From: Bacteroidales bacterium
Lineage (GTDB): Bacteria; Bacteroidota; Bacteroidia; Bacteroidales; UBA3824
Length of the DNA: 44,091 nucleotides
Assembly (NCBI GenBank): GCA_017417315.1
Contig: JAFPZK010000010.1
Coordinates: forward strand, 1 to 44,091
Direction of reading: 5' to 3'
The notes beneath the pieces are model-generated. The model made no database searches. It had not been told where the DNA came from and worked only from the letters and a program-made list of their open reading frames with translations. This document shows positions 35,220-43,214 of this stretch, piece by piece (position 1 is the first letter of the stretch; every line of letters begins with the position of its first letter). The position numbers and the translations under genes are program-made.

Positions 35220-35237
35220 ATACCTAAAATTAGGTAT
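35220..35237. promoter_or_regulatory. Operator-like palindrome, copy 1
   Basis: ATACCTAAAATTAGGTAT: 8-base arms ATACCTAA/TTAGGTAT around AA. It is the exact reverse complement of copy 2 at 35252. Its centre is about 78 bases upstream of the predicted porin transcription start. Confidence 0.7.
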
Positions 35238-35251
35238 TTCCCTTGAAAAAA

Positions 35252-35269
35252 ATACCTAATTTTAGGTAT
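35252..35269. promoter_or_regulatory. Operator-like palindrome, copy 2
   Basis: ATACCTAATTTTAGGTAT: the same arms around TT, centred 32 bases (about three helical turns) from copy 1. It is about 46 bases upstream of the predicted start, where activators commonly bind. Confidence 0.7.
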
Positions 35270-35291
35270 TTCTCGAAAAAAAATCCCTCTC

Positions 35292-35299
35292 TAATTTTG
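35292..35299 (+). promoter_or_regulatory. -7 element of the porin/imelysin operon
   Basis: TAATTTTG followed by CGCCG, about 24 bases before the ATG at 35323. There is no TTG at the usual upstream position; palindrome copy 2 lies just upstream instead, suggesting an activator-dependent promoter. Confidence 0.6.
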
Positions 35300-35322
35300 C
35301 GCCGTAAAAAATTAAAAGAGAG

Positions 35323-36639
35323 ATGAAACAGTTTTTATTAGCAACTTTTGCTGCTGCGGCGTTGAGCCTTAACGTTAACGCACAAGAAGATACGACTTAT
35401 CAAAAATTCCGTTTCGGCGGTTACGGCGAAATGTTGGCTCAATGGCAAAATTACGGTCTTAACCGTTGGAGCGGCTCTACAAAGGGCAATTCTGATATTA
35501 ACCACGCTCAAATTTCTTTGCCGAGATTTGTTTTGGCTATTGATTATAAATTTTCTGACAAATGGATTCTTGGTGCTGAAATCGAGTTTGAAGCCGGCGG
35601 AACGGGTATGGCTATGGAAATGGAAGCCGGTTCGGGCAGCGAAAACGGCGAGTACGAAACCGAATTTGAAAAAGGCGGCGAAGTGGCTCTCGAACAATTT
35701 CACATCACAAGAAAATTCGTAAAAGAATTCAATGTTAAAGCCGGACATCTTATTTTGCCCGTCGGCTTAACAAATACTCATCACGAACCGATAAACTTTT
35801 TCACGACTTTCCGTCCCGAAGGCGCAACTACGATTATGCCTTGCACTTGGCACGAAACGGGTTTGGAATTTTTCGGTAACATCGGAAAAGAGGCTTACAA
35901 ATTTGATTATCAGGCTCAAATCGTTGCCGGTCAAAATCCGCTCGGTTTCAGCCGTTATAATTGGATTAAAGGCGGCAAACAAGGACTTTTTGAAACCGAT
36001 AATTTTACTTCTCCGGCGTATGTTTTCCGTCTTGACTATAAAGGAATTAAAGGTTTAAGACTCGGATATTCAATGTATTACTGCCACGATGCCGGTAAAA
36101 ATGCCGACCGTCTGATTACTTTTGACAGTTACGACCCTATTAACATCAAAATTTTTTCGTTTGATGCTCAATACAAAAACGATTATATCACTTTCAGAGG
36201 CAATTATTTGAGCGGAAATCTTACCGAAGTGCTTAGTATTGATAAAGTTATCCGCACTTACACTTCAAAATCTGGATACAGCCGCACGACAAATGTTGCC
36301 GAAAAAGCCTTGAATTACAATTTTGAACTCGGCGTTAATTTGAAAAATGTTTTCAACGGCGGTGAGAAGTTCCCGGTACTTTATCCTTTTGCGCATTACG
36401 AGTATTACAATCCGCAGGAAAAAGGTGTTAATCTGCAACTTATGGACGACCGTTGTCAGGTTAGTTATTGGACTTTCGGTCTTAACTATTTTGCTCTGCC
36501 GAATCTCGTTATCAAAGCGGATTACACTTGCCGCAGAATCGGTACAAATGAGATGTTCCAAAATACCAAAACCAATTATAACAACGAAAACGAATTTTGT
36601 ATTTCAATCGGTTATGTCGGTTGGTTTTTTGAGCGGTAA
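35323..36639 (+). CDS. Outer-membrane porin-like protein
   Basis: 438 residues with a signal peptide ending NVNAQ. The body is alternating amphipathic beta strands typical of a 16- to 18-strand barrel: FRFGGYGEMLAQWQNYGL, LAIDYKFSDKWILGAEIEFE, VALEQFHITRKF, NVKAGHLILPVGLTN. It ends with aromatic YVGWFFER. The pattern resembles Bacteroidota phosphate-selective-porin-like proteins. It is first in the rightward cluster and lies directly downstream of the palindromes. The imelysin/di-haem/porin set later in the cluster suggests a shared role in handling iron or another metal, but the pore substrate is unknown. Confidence 0.75.
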   Translation: MKQFLLATFAAAALSLNVNAQEDTTYQKFRFGGYGEMLAQWQNYGLNRWSGSTKGNSDINHAQISLPRFVLAIDYKFSDKWILGAEIEFEAGGTGMAMEMEAGSGSENGEYETEFEKGGEVALEQFHITRKFVKEFNVKAGHLILPVGLTNTHHEPINFFTTFRPEGATTIMPCTWHETGLEFFGNIGKEAYKFDYQAQIVAGQNPLGFSRYNWIKGGKQGLFETDNFTSPAYVFRLDYKGIKGLRLGYSMYYCHDAGKNADRLITFDSYDPINIKIFSFDAQYKNDYITFRGNYLSGNLTEVLSIDKVIRTYTSKSGYSRTTNVAEKALNYNFELGVNLKNVFNGGEKFPVLYPFAHYEYYNPQEKGVNLQLMDDRCQVSYWTFGLNYFALPNLVIKADYTCRRIGTNEMFQNTKTNYNNENEFCISIGYVGWFFER

Positions 36640-36660
36640 GGGCGTACCTTGTGTACGTCC
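36640..36660 (+). repeat. Hairpin after the porin gene
   Basis: GGGCGTAC (36640-36647) pairs with GTACGTCC (36653-36660) across a five-base loop, with one G-T pair. No T run follows, so it is more likely a dispersed REP-like or attenuating hairpin than a full terminator. Confidence 0.55.
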
Positions 36661-36675
36661 GAAAAATAGTGATTT

Positions 36676-36764
36676 TTAATTAATAACATAAAAAAACGAT
36701 GAAGAAAAGAGTTTTACTCGCTGCGGGCTTGATTGCCTTTTCAGTAGCAACAATCACTTCTTGT
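36676..36764 (+). repeat. Duplicated leader and signal-peptide segment, copy A
   Basis: 89 bases covering the leader (TTAATTAATAACAT...), start codon and first 22 codons. It matches 39194-39282 at 87 of 89 positions (differences at 36716 and 36745). Both copies end at the lipobox cysteine codon. Confidence 0.95.
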
Positions 36765-38282
36765 AGTGATGATGACATTAAAATAAACTCTGATGTAGAG
36801 AACGAAATCAGTATCGTAGATGAAACTTCATCAAGCGATATTGACGGAGATGTTATGGTTTTGGGCGAGGAATTGGAAGATCCGTACAATTTGGCAAATA
36901 TGCAGAAGGCACTTGAAAGTTTGAATCTTTCGAAATCGGGTGTTGTAATTGATGAATTGACACCTACACATACATATTGGCGTTTTTTACCCAAAAACGA
37001 GGATGAACTTTATGAACTTACCAGTGATACGACAATTACTTTTTATGAGTATCCACTAAATTACGAAATAGTTGAGGACGGTAGTTTTTACCATGATTCT
37101 ACGTTGGCTGACACAGCAATCACATGGCAGTATGCAGTTATTCCAATCAATCATCCGATAATTGATAACATTGAACACGAAAAACTTTATGATGTTTTTT
37201 TACCGCCGGAGGATAATGAGGATACCGAATTATCAAAAAGAGGTCTTTCAAGAGAATTTTATGAGGAACTTGAAGACAGGTCAATGGTATTGACAGGTGT
37301 GGTAACTGAAAGTATTTCAAAAAAATCAAAACGTTGGACTCCAAGCGGTTTTATAAGTGTATGGGATGATAAGATTGGCGGATATATACCTTTGGAGGGC
37401 GCACAAGTTCATGCAAGACATTTTACCCATTGCGCACAAGGATTGACAAGTTCAACCGGGTGGTTTAAGGTTGATGATAGTTTTAAATATCAAGTCCACT
37501 ACGGTATAAAATGGGAACGCGGTAAATATGATATTAGGCGGGGATTGTTTCAATCTTGGTATAAAAGAGATGGAAAAACAAAAGGGTCATGGAATTGCTA
37601 TATAAAGGGTGGCAAAGGACAAGCAATGGCAACTATACTTCGGGCTGCAAACAAAATGCTATATGGAGACAATTTAGGGTTAGTTCGTCCCGGTTATTCT
37701 ACGAAAAAAATTAAAATAAACTTTGCTAAGGCAGAAGGCACAAGTCATTTTTGTCCTTCAATAACTCAGACAGGTTTCGATAATGATATAAAAATTTTTG
37801 CACAAGATGCCAATGGTTATCGAATGTCAGAAGATATATTTAGATGCGTTACGCACGAATTTGGGCATTTTATTCACTATAAAATTATGGATTTTAAATT
37901 TTTTTCAATGTCAAAATATATAAGTGAAAGTTGGGCTGTCGCGGTAGGTTATGCGATGACTAAGGATGAGTATGCTAAGCGTGGAATTACATTAACTGAT
38001 GACGATGCATCATTTAAGTTATATCACAAACAATATTGGCCTGATAATGGAGAAATTGAATATACCCCGATGATGGTTGACCTAATGGATGATTTTAATG
38101 AAAGTGTAAAGATTGGTATCCGTCATCCCTATGATAACATTACGGGTTACACAATTAAAGAAATTCAAGACGAAATACTTCCATATTCATACGGTGTAAG
38201 TAGTTTTAAAAATCGCTTGAAGGCTGTAAAACTGCATGGCGAAACAGACAATGATATTGACGAACTTGTTAAGTTATATTGA
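36699..38282 (+). CDS. Large lipoprotein with a zincin metallopeptidase motif
   Basis: 527 residues. The lipobox TITSC (Cys22) belongs to the leader duplicated from the imelysin gene. An N-terminal region (TPTHTYWRFLPKNEDELYEL, then YEYPLNYEIVEDGSFYHDST) and a carboxypeptidase-regulatory-like beta segment (IPLEGAQVHARHF, SSTGWFKVDDSFKYQVHYGI) are followed by a catalytic-type motif. That motif is THEFGHFIHYK near residue 385, with a downstream ESWAVAVGYA that could supply the third zinc ligand, as in gluzincins. Such lipoproteins are known as a loose Bacteroidota family with no defined substrate. Its base composition is far more AT-rich than its neighbours (some 60-base stretches are under 25% GC). 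The 3' end abuts two small lipoprotein genes. Confidence 0.75.
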   Translation: MKKRVLLAAGLIAFSVATITSCSDDDIKINSDVENEISIVDETSSSDIDGDVMVLGEELEDPYNLANMQKALESLNLSKSGVVIDELTPTHTYWRFLPKNEDELYELTSDTTITFYEYPLNYEIVEDGSFYHDSTLADTAITWQYAVIPINHPIIDNIEHEKLYDVFLPPEDNEDTELSKRGLSREFYEELEDRSMVLTGVVTESISKKSKRWTPSGFISVWDDKIGGYIPLEGAQVHARHFTHCAQGLTSSTGWFKVDDSFKYQVHYGIKWERGKYDIRRGLFQSWYKRDGKTKGSWNCYIKGGKGQAMATILRAANKMLYGDNLGLVRPGYSTKKIKINFAKAEGTSHFCPSITQTGFDNDIKIFAQDANGYRMSEDIFRCVTHEFGHFIHYKIMDFKFFSMSKYISESWAVAVGYAMTKDEYAKRGITLTDDDASFKLYHKQYWPDNGEIEYTPMMVDLMDDFNESVKIGIRHPYDNITGYTIKEIQDEILPYSYGVSSFKNRLKAVKLHGETDNDIDELVKLY

Positions 38283-38283
38283 A

Positions 38284-38790
38284 GTGGATATAATAAGAAA
38301 CATAATTATAATTGGATTTCTGTTTGGAATAAGTTGCCAAAAAGATGATGTTGAATCAATTTATCATCGGGATATTGACTCTACCGTCTACGCAATCAAC
38401 AATATTTCAAGTGGTGATATTGAAGTAAACATTTGGAATAAAGGATTCGCAAAATCCGTGTTTTCATTTGATGTGAAAACTAAGGAGAGCTTTACGTTTT
38501 CGGAATATGACATTTCAACATTTCCTCAATATCTACCAATGGCTGATTCATGTGAAATTTTATATAATGGAATTGTGAAAATAGTTTTTTATCCTTTATA
38601 TGATTTTTATTGGGAGAATGCTCCGATTTCACCTTTAACTCACAATGATTCAGTCTTAATACATTATCCGTTCAGACAGTCGAATTGTAAAATAACGGTC
38701 AAGGACACAGAATTAGGTAAACAGCGTATTTATTGTGAATACACAATAACAGAAGACGATTACAATTATGCAATACAAAATGCGAAATGA
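38284..38790 (+). CDS. Small lipoprotein A of the AT-rich cassette, unknown
   Basis: 168 residues from a GTG at 38284, one base after the preceding stop. That start gives a compact lipoprotein signal (RNIIIIGFLFGISC). In-frame ATGs at 38236 and 38251 inside the previous gene are possible alternatives but lengthen the polar head. After the lipobox the protein is beta-rich and hydrophilic (YAINNISSGDIEVNIWNKGF; KIVFYPLYDFYWENAP), ending in an acidic helix. I recognise no family. The stop overlaps the next ATG (ATGA at 38787-38790). The strong coupling to the zincin gene suggests a functional unit, for instance a partner or inhibitor, but this is inference. Confidence 0.7.
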   Translation: MDIIRNIIIIGFLFGISCQKDDVESIYHRDIDSTVYAINNISSGDIEVNIWNKGFAKSVFSFDVKTKESFTFSEYDISTFPQYLPMADSCEILYNGIVKIVFYPLYDFYWENAPISPLTHNDSVLIHYPFRQSNCKITVKDTELGKQRIYCEYTITEDDYNYAIQNAK

Positions 38791-39197
38791 AAAAAATATT
38801 GTTCATATTATCTGTTGTACTTGTTTTTACAAGTTGTCGAAAGGTAGAAAGAGGTGAATTTTGGGATGTTTTGAATTGTTATATGGTAGTTAATAAAACA
38901 TCTGACACGGTGAACATTAGGTTGAATTGTCCACGGTTGACAAACAAGGATTTACAACCGCAAGATACTTTTAAGTATTTGGTGGAATGGACTGTAAGAC
39001 AACAAGGCGACTTTTATAAAAGCCCGTTTAATGTAGCCGATACATGTGTGCTGACAATCAATAACAAGGAATATTGTTATAACAAACAAGATTCCGTAAA
39101 AGGCAATCCTTTGATTTTTGATAATTATAGGGTTGAGAAAAAATCAGATTTGTATTTCAATATGATTTTTGAAATCACTGATGAGAAATATTATTAA
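38787..39197 (+). CDS. Small lipoprotein B of the AT-rich cassette, unknown
   Basis: 136 residues with lipobox VFTSC (Cys17). The rest is beta-rich: YMVVNKTSDTVNIRLNCPRL, FKYLVEWTVRQQGDFYK, VLTINNKEYCYNKQDSVKGN. It shares the general plan of small lipoprotein A (short, all-beta, lipid-anchored), and the two could be distant paralogues, which I cannot show by eye. No family is recognised. It ends four bases into the second copy of the duplicated leader, where the native imelysin gene resumes. Confidence 0.72.
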   Translation: MKKILFILSVVLVFTSCRKVERGEFWDVLNCYMVVNKTSDTVNIRLNCPRLTNKDLQPQDTFKYLVEWTVRQQGDFYKSPFNVADTCVLTINNKEYCYNKQDSVKGNPLIFDNYRVEKKSDLYFNMIFEITDEKYY

Positions 39198-39282
39198 TTA
39201 ATAACATAAAAAAACGATGAAGAAAAGAGTTTTAATCGCTGCGGGCTTGATTGCCTTTTCAGCAGCAACAATCACTTCTTGT
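39194..39282 (+). repeat. Duplicated leader and signal-peptide segment, copy B
   Basis: Matches 36676-36764 at 87 of 89 positions, with an offset of exactly 2518 bases. It covers the leader, start and lipoprotein signal of the imelysin gene. Confidence 0.95.
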
Positions 39283-40383
39283 GATAAGGACAAAGAAGAA
39301 GACAAAACAGCGCAAATTGTTGATTCTGTGGCTATTGATGCAGAATATACTGCCGCTTACGCTAAACAATGGGGCAATTATATGCGTACCGTTGCAACCC
39401 TTTTGAAAACCGATTCCGATAACCTTTACGATTATTGGAACACCGCTTACGACGGCGGCGACAGTTATGCAAAACGTTTCCTCAGTTACACCGGCGCAGG
39501 TTTTAAATCCTCTACCGACTGTGTTGAACAGATTATTGACGGTTGTGTTGACATCGCTAACGAAGTAGGTGATTCAAAAATCGGTGGTCCCGTTGAATCA
39601 GGCGATGTACTTCAAGTTGAATCTTGGTTTTCTTGGCATTCAAGAGTTGACTATACCAACAACATCACGTCAATTAAAAATGCTTATTACGGAAGTCTTG
39701 ACGGCGTAGTTAATGCAAATTCGATTTCAAAAGTCGTAAATTCAAAAAATGCAGAACTTGATGCAAAAGTCATTGCCGCAATCAAAACCGCACAAGATGC
39801 TATTATGTCGATTCCGCAACCTTTCCGTAACAACCTCAGTTGTCAGGAGGCTAAAACTGCTATTGAGGCTTGTGCAGAACTTCACGACATTTTGGAAAAA
39901 GATTTGAAAGCCTTTGTTGAAGCAAACAGCGATTATAATTGGGATGCCGTTCTTTCTCAGTATGTTAACAACGTTGTTCTTCCTACTTACAAATCATTGA
40001 AAGATAACAATACTGCTCTTTATAATGCAGTTGTTGAATTTCAGAAATCACCCTCTAATAACGGTTTTCAGAAATGTGCTGACGCTTGGCTTGCTGCCCG
40101 CACACCGTGGGAAAGTTCAGAAGCGTTTCTTTTCGGACCCGTTGCTGACAAAGGTCTTGACCCGAACATGGATTCATGGCCCTTGGATTTGAGCGGAATT
40201 GTAAAGATTTTCAACACTCAGTCTTGGAGCGAACTCGAATGGAGCGGTGATTATGAAGAAGTTCCCGAAGAGGGTGAAGCGACAAAACATGCTAAGGATA
40301 TTGAGTCGGCTCAAAATCTCCGTGGTTTCCATACTTTGGAATATTTGATTTTCAAAGACGGTAAAGCAAGAACGATTCACTAA
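39217..40383 (+). CDS. Imelysin-family (M75) lipoprotein
   Basis: 388 residues with lipobox TITSC (Cys22). It is mostly helical. Family hallmarks are LAARTPWESSEAFLFGPVAD, then DSWPLD, near 292-325 and the signature GxHxxE as GFHTLE at 370-375. Imelysins include IrpA- and EfeO-like periplasmic/outer-surface proteins involved in iron uptake; peptidase activity is doubtful in most. The leader and signal peptide are almost identical to those of the zincin lipoprotein upstream. The next gene, the di-haem oxidoreductase, starts 5 bases after the stop, an association known in bacterial iron-uptake clusters. Confidence 0.92.
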   Translation: MKKRVLIAAGLIAFSAATITSCDKDKEEDKTAQIVDSVAIDAEYTAAYAKQWGNYMRTVATLLKTDSDNLYDYWNTAYDGGDSYAKRFLSYTGAGFKSSTDCVEQIIDGCVDIANEVGDSKIGGPVESGDVLQVESWFSWHSRVDYTNNITSIKNAYYGSLDGVVNANSISKVVNSKNAELDAKVIAAIKTAQDAIMSIPQPFRNNLSCQEAKTAIEACAELHDILEKDLKAFVEANSDYNWDAVLSQYVNNVVLPTYKSLKDNNTALYNAVVEFQKSPSNNGFQKCADAWLAARTPWESSEAFLFGPVADKGLDPNMDSWPLDLSGIVKIFNTQSWSELEWSGDYEEVPEEGEATKHAKDIESAQNLRGFHTLEYLIFKDGKARTIH

Positions 40384-40388
40384 AAAAT

Positions 40389-41819
40389 ATGAAAATAACG
40401 GTTAAATTTGCCGCAGTCTTGACTGCGGCTTTTGTGCTGTATAGTTGCGACAGCGACGAAGGCTTAGAAATCGAAGACATTAACGTTCCCGACGGTTATA
40501 CTCTTTCGGCAGGGACGTCAACGGTTTTCTTGAAGTCCACATACGCCTTTGACACTCACGCCGATTGGGTTACGGGCAAAAATCTCACGCGGTTTTATAA
40601 CGGCGACGATTTGTACGACAATCCGCTCGGTATTTCACGCAGTCAGGGCGGATTAGGTCCTGTTTACGCCGGATATTCGTGCGGAAGTTGTCATCGTAAC
40701 GCAGGTCGTACCGAGCCGACACTTTGGAGCGCAGGCGGTAGCGGAAACTACGGTTTTTCGTCAATGTTGATTTACATAACGAGGAAAAACGGAGCGTTTT
40801 TTCAGGATTACGGACGTGTGGTTCACGACCAAGCGATAATCGGTGTCAAACCCGAAGGAAAACTAAAAGTAACGTATGATTATCAGACTTTTACGTTTCC
40901 TGACGGCGAAAAATACGAACTCGCAAAACCGAATTACACCATCACCGAATGGTATGCTGACAGCATTTCGCCGGACGACCTTTTCTGTACGGTCAGAATA
41001 CCGTTAAGGCACGTCGGAATGGGACAAATAATGGCAATAGACCGCCGTGAAATCGAGCAGTTAGCAACCAAAAGTTATCCTGAATACGGCATTTCGGGCA
41101 AAGCGAATTACATAAAAGAGCGCGGAAAACTTCAACTCGGTTTGTCGGGCAATAAGGCTCAACACGCTGACCTTACCGTTGAACTCGGCTTTTCGTCAGA
41201 TATGGGCGCAACAAACAGCCGTTTTCCCGAAGAAATTTGTGAAGGTCAGGCTCAAATGGCTCAGGCAACTTCTGCTATGGGCATAACTTACAATCAGTTA
41301 GACGTTACGAGCGAGCAAATGGAAGACGTTGATTTGTATATGCAGTCATTGGGAGTTCCTGCCCGCAGAAACGTTAACGACCTGACCGTAAAACGTGGTG
41401 AAGAGATGTTTTACGCAGCAAAATGTCATCTTTGTCATGTTACGACATTGCATACACAGCCGCAAGGTTCTGTACTTTTGAACGGAACACGTTTGCCGTG
41501 GCTTGGTGGTCAGACGATTCACCCGTACAGCGACTTTTTGCTTCACGATATGGGCAGCGAAATTATGGGTGTCGGTCTTAACGATAATTATGTCAGCGGT
41601 TTAGCACGAGGCAACGAATGGCGCACCACGCCGCTTTGGGGTGTCGGTTTGCAACATTTGGTCAACGGTCATACATATTTCTTGCATGACGGCAGAGCGC
41701 GGAATTTTGTTGAAGCCATCATGTGGCACGGCGGCGAGGGTGAAGCTTCAAAGAATCTTTTCGCCAAAATGCCTAAGGCTGACCGCGATGCATTAATAAC
41801 ATTTTTAGAGAGTTTATAA
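40389..41819 (+). CDS. Di-haem c-type oxidoreductase (DHOR / COG3488 family)
   Basis: 476 residues with lipobox LYSC (Cys20). Two c-type haem motifs are CGSCH at 98-102 and CHLCH at 346-350. The conserved segments WRTTPLWGVGLQHL and FLHDGRARNFVEAIMWHGGE near 410-450 are typical of the DHOR ('thiol oxidoreductase') family, which is distantly like MauG/di-haem peroxidases. It probably acts as a lipid-anchored periplasmic or surface electron-transfer enzyme. Together with the adjacent imelysin and the monohaem lipoprotein downstream it suggests redox handling of iron, but the substrate is not known. Confidence 0.92.
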   Translation: MKITVKFAAVLTAAFVLYSCDSDEGLEIEDINVPDGYTLSAGTSTVFLKSTYAFDTHADWVTGKNLTRFYNGDDLYDNPLGISRSQGGLGPVYAGYSCGSCHRNAGRTEPTLWSAGGSGNYGFSSMLIYITRKNGAFFQDYGRVVHDQAIIGVKPEGKLKVTYDYQTFTFPDGEKYELAKPNYTITEWYADSISPDDLFCTVRIPLRHVGMGQIMAIDRREIEQLATKSYPEYGISGKANYIKERGKLQLGLSGNKAQHADLTVELGFSSDMGATNSRFPEEICEGQAQMAQATSAMGITYNQLDVTSEQMEDVDLYMQSLGVPARRNVNDLTVKRGEEMFYAAKCHLCHVTTLHTQPQGSVLLNGTRLPWLGGQTIHPYSDFLLHDMGSEIMGVGLNDNYVSGLARGNEWRTTPLWGVGLQHLVNGHTYFLHDGRARNFVEAIMWHGGEGEASKNLFAKMPKADRDALITFLESL

Positions 41820-41873
41820 TTTTATAGTAAGAACGTCCGGCGAACGCAGTGAGCCGAATATAAAAATTTTCCG

Positions 41874-41895
41874 GTTCCCTTTTTTAAAAGGGAAC
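41874..41895 (+). repeat. Perfect 10-base hairpin before the OprP-like gene
   Basis: GTTCCCTTTT pairs with AAAAGGGAAC across a two-base loop, followed by eight A rather than T. It may attenuate or stabilise the operon mRNA rather than end it. Confidence 0.6.
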
Positions 41896-41910
41896 AAAAA
41901 AAATCAAAAT

Positions 41911-43128
41911 ATGAAAAAATTTTTTTTAATAGCAATATTATCCGCTGCGACTTTAACGGTTTCAGCGCAGACTTCTGACGATTCCGACAACGGTGTTGTA
42001 TCGCTTGCCGGCAGAGAGGGTTTTTCGATAAAATCCAAAAAAGGCGACTTTGTTTTCAAGCCTTACACCTTGATTCAAACCGCCGGAAAATATAATTGGT
42101 ACGACGATGAGGGCTTGGACAAAGCCTATAATCAGGACAACGTTATGAACTCAGGTTTTGCGATTCCGTATGCAATTCTCGGTTTTACGGGAAAGGTTTA
42201 CGACAGAATTTCGTTTAACCTTTGCATCAACGCGGCGGCTTCGGGCGGTGCGCTTTTGCAGCAGGCATGGTTTGACGTCAAAGCCAATAATTCGTTGAGT
42301 TTCCGTGTGGGAAAATTCAAAACGCCGTATACTCATGCTTATTTGACGACCTTGGGTGAAACGCTTTTGCCGTGCGTTCCTACTTCGCTGACAACAAGCG
42401 TTATAATGCCGCACGTTTTGAATGCCGTTAATCCTTCAATCGGAACGGGTTTTGACCTCGGCGTTATGGCTCACGGACTTTTCGGCGGCAATAAATTTAG
42501 TTATGAAGCGGGTATTTTCAACGGCACGGGTTCGGGCGTTAACGCTGCGACAAAGACGTTAAGCGATGACATTAAAGGACTTCCGTCGCTTTTTTATGCG
42601 GGACGATTTGCTGTTATGCCGTTTGGTTATATGCCGACAAGTCAGGGCAATCCTAACAATTTGAACGATAAAAAACTCTTGTTTGCCGTTTCAGCAAATG
42701 CGAATGTTGAGTCAGCGAGCGAAAGCACAAACGAGGCGCGTTACGGTTTTGAATGTGCGTATATGGTTAACAAACTTTACGTTGCGGCAGAGTTTTATTA
42801 TATGCACATCGGCTTTACCGATAGAATGAAAATTGACGACACTTTTGATTATTGGGGCGGATATGCTCAGGTTGGCTATTTTGTTGCACCTCAGTGGCAA
42901 ATGGCTGTCCGTTACGACTTTATGGACAGAAATGCGACGTCAAAAGACGGTATTATAAATATGCCGGCAGTTGGTTTCAACTATTTTATAAAAGATACGA
43001 ATTTGAAATTGCAAGCGATGTATCAGTACATGGGGCGTAAGGGACACGAAACGCAACTCGACCGCGATAATGACGATTTAGGTTTGGCAACACATTCGGC
43101 AACCGTGATGTTACAATATGCGTTTTAA
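41911..43128 (+). CDS. OprP/OprO-like phosphate-selective porin family protein
   Basis: 405 residues with a signal peptide ending LTVSAQ. N-terminal blocks GFSIKSKKGDFVFKPYTLIQ, ILGFTGKVYDRISFNLCI and LRVGKF-like SFRVGKFKTPYTHAYLTT (the last near 129-146), and a final VMLQYAF with terminal Phe, fit the OprP porin family. The family in Pseudomonas is phosphate or polyphosphate selective, but in Bacteroidota it is broadly used. Here its place between the di-haem protein and the monohaem lipoprotein suggests it moves the substrate or product of that redox system. A prominent inverted repeat follows its stop. Confidence 0.85.
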   Translation: MKKFFLIAILSAATLTVSAQTSDDSDNGVVSLAGREGFSIKSKKGDFVFKPYTLIQTAGKYNWYDDEGLDKAYNQDNVMNSGFAIPYAILGFTGKVYDRISFNLCINAAASGGALLQQAWFDVKANNSLSFRVGKFKTPYTHAYLTTLGETLLPCVPTSLTTSVIMPHVLNAVNPSIGTGFDLGVMAHGLFGGNKFSYEAGIFNGTGSGVNAATKTLSDDIKGLPSLFYAGRFAVMPFGYMPTSQGNPNNLNDKKLLFAVSANANVESASESTNEARYGFECAYMVNKLYVAAEFYYMHIGFTDRMKIDDTFDYWGGYAQVGYFVAPQWQMAVRYDFMDRNATSKDGIINMPAVGFNYFIKDTNLKLQAMYQYMGRKGHETQLDRDNDDLGLATHSATVMLQYAF

Positions 43129-43140
43129 GAATTGACAATG

Positions 43141-43197
43141 GACAATTGACAGTTGACAATGTCGGACTTAATTGTCAATGGTCAACTGTCAATTGTC
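43141..43197. repeat. Long perfect inverted repeat of TTGACAATTGACAG type
   Basis: GACAATTGACAGTTGAC (43141-43157) and GTCAACTGTCAATTGTC (43181-43197) are 17-base perfect arms around a 23-base loop. Partly degenerate ATTGACAATG flanks extend to about 43130-43201. No T run follows, so it looks like a dispersed REP/MITE-like element in the operon's intergenic gap. Confidence 0.85.
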
Positions 43198-43214
43198 AAT
43201 TAAAAAAGGTATAA

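Noticed and set aside
41874..41903. Terminator between the di-haem gene and the OprP-like porin
   Set aside because: The stem is perfect but is followed by A, not T, on the coding strand, so termination of the operon here is not supported.
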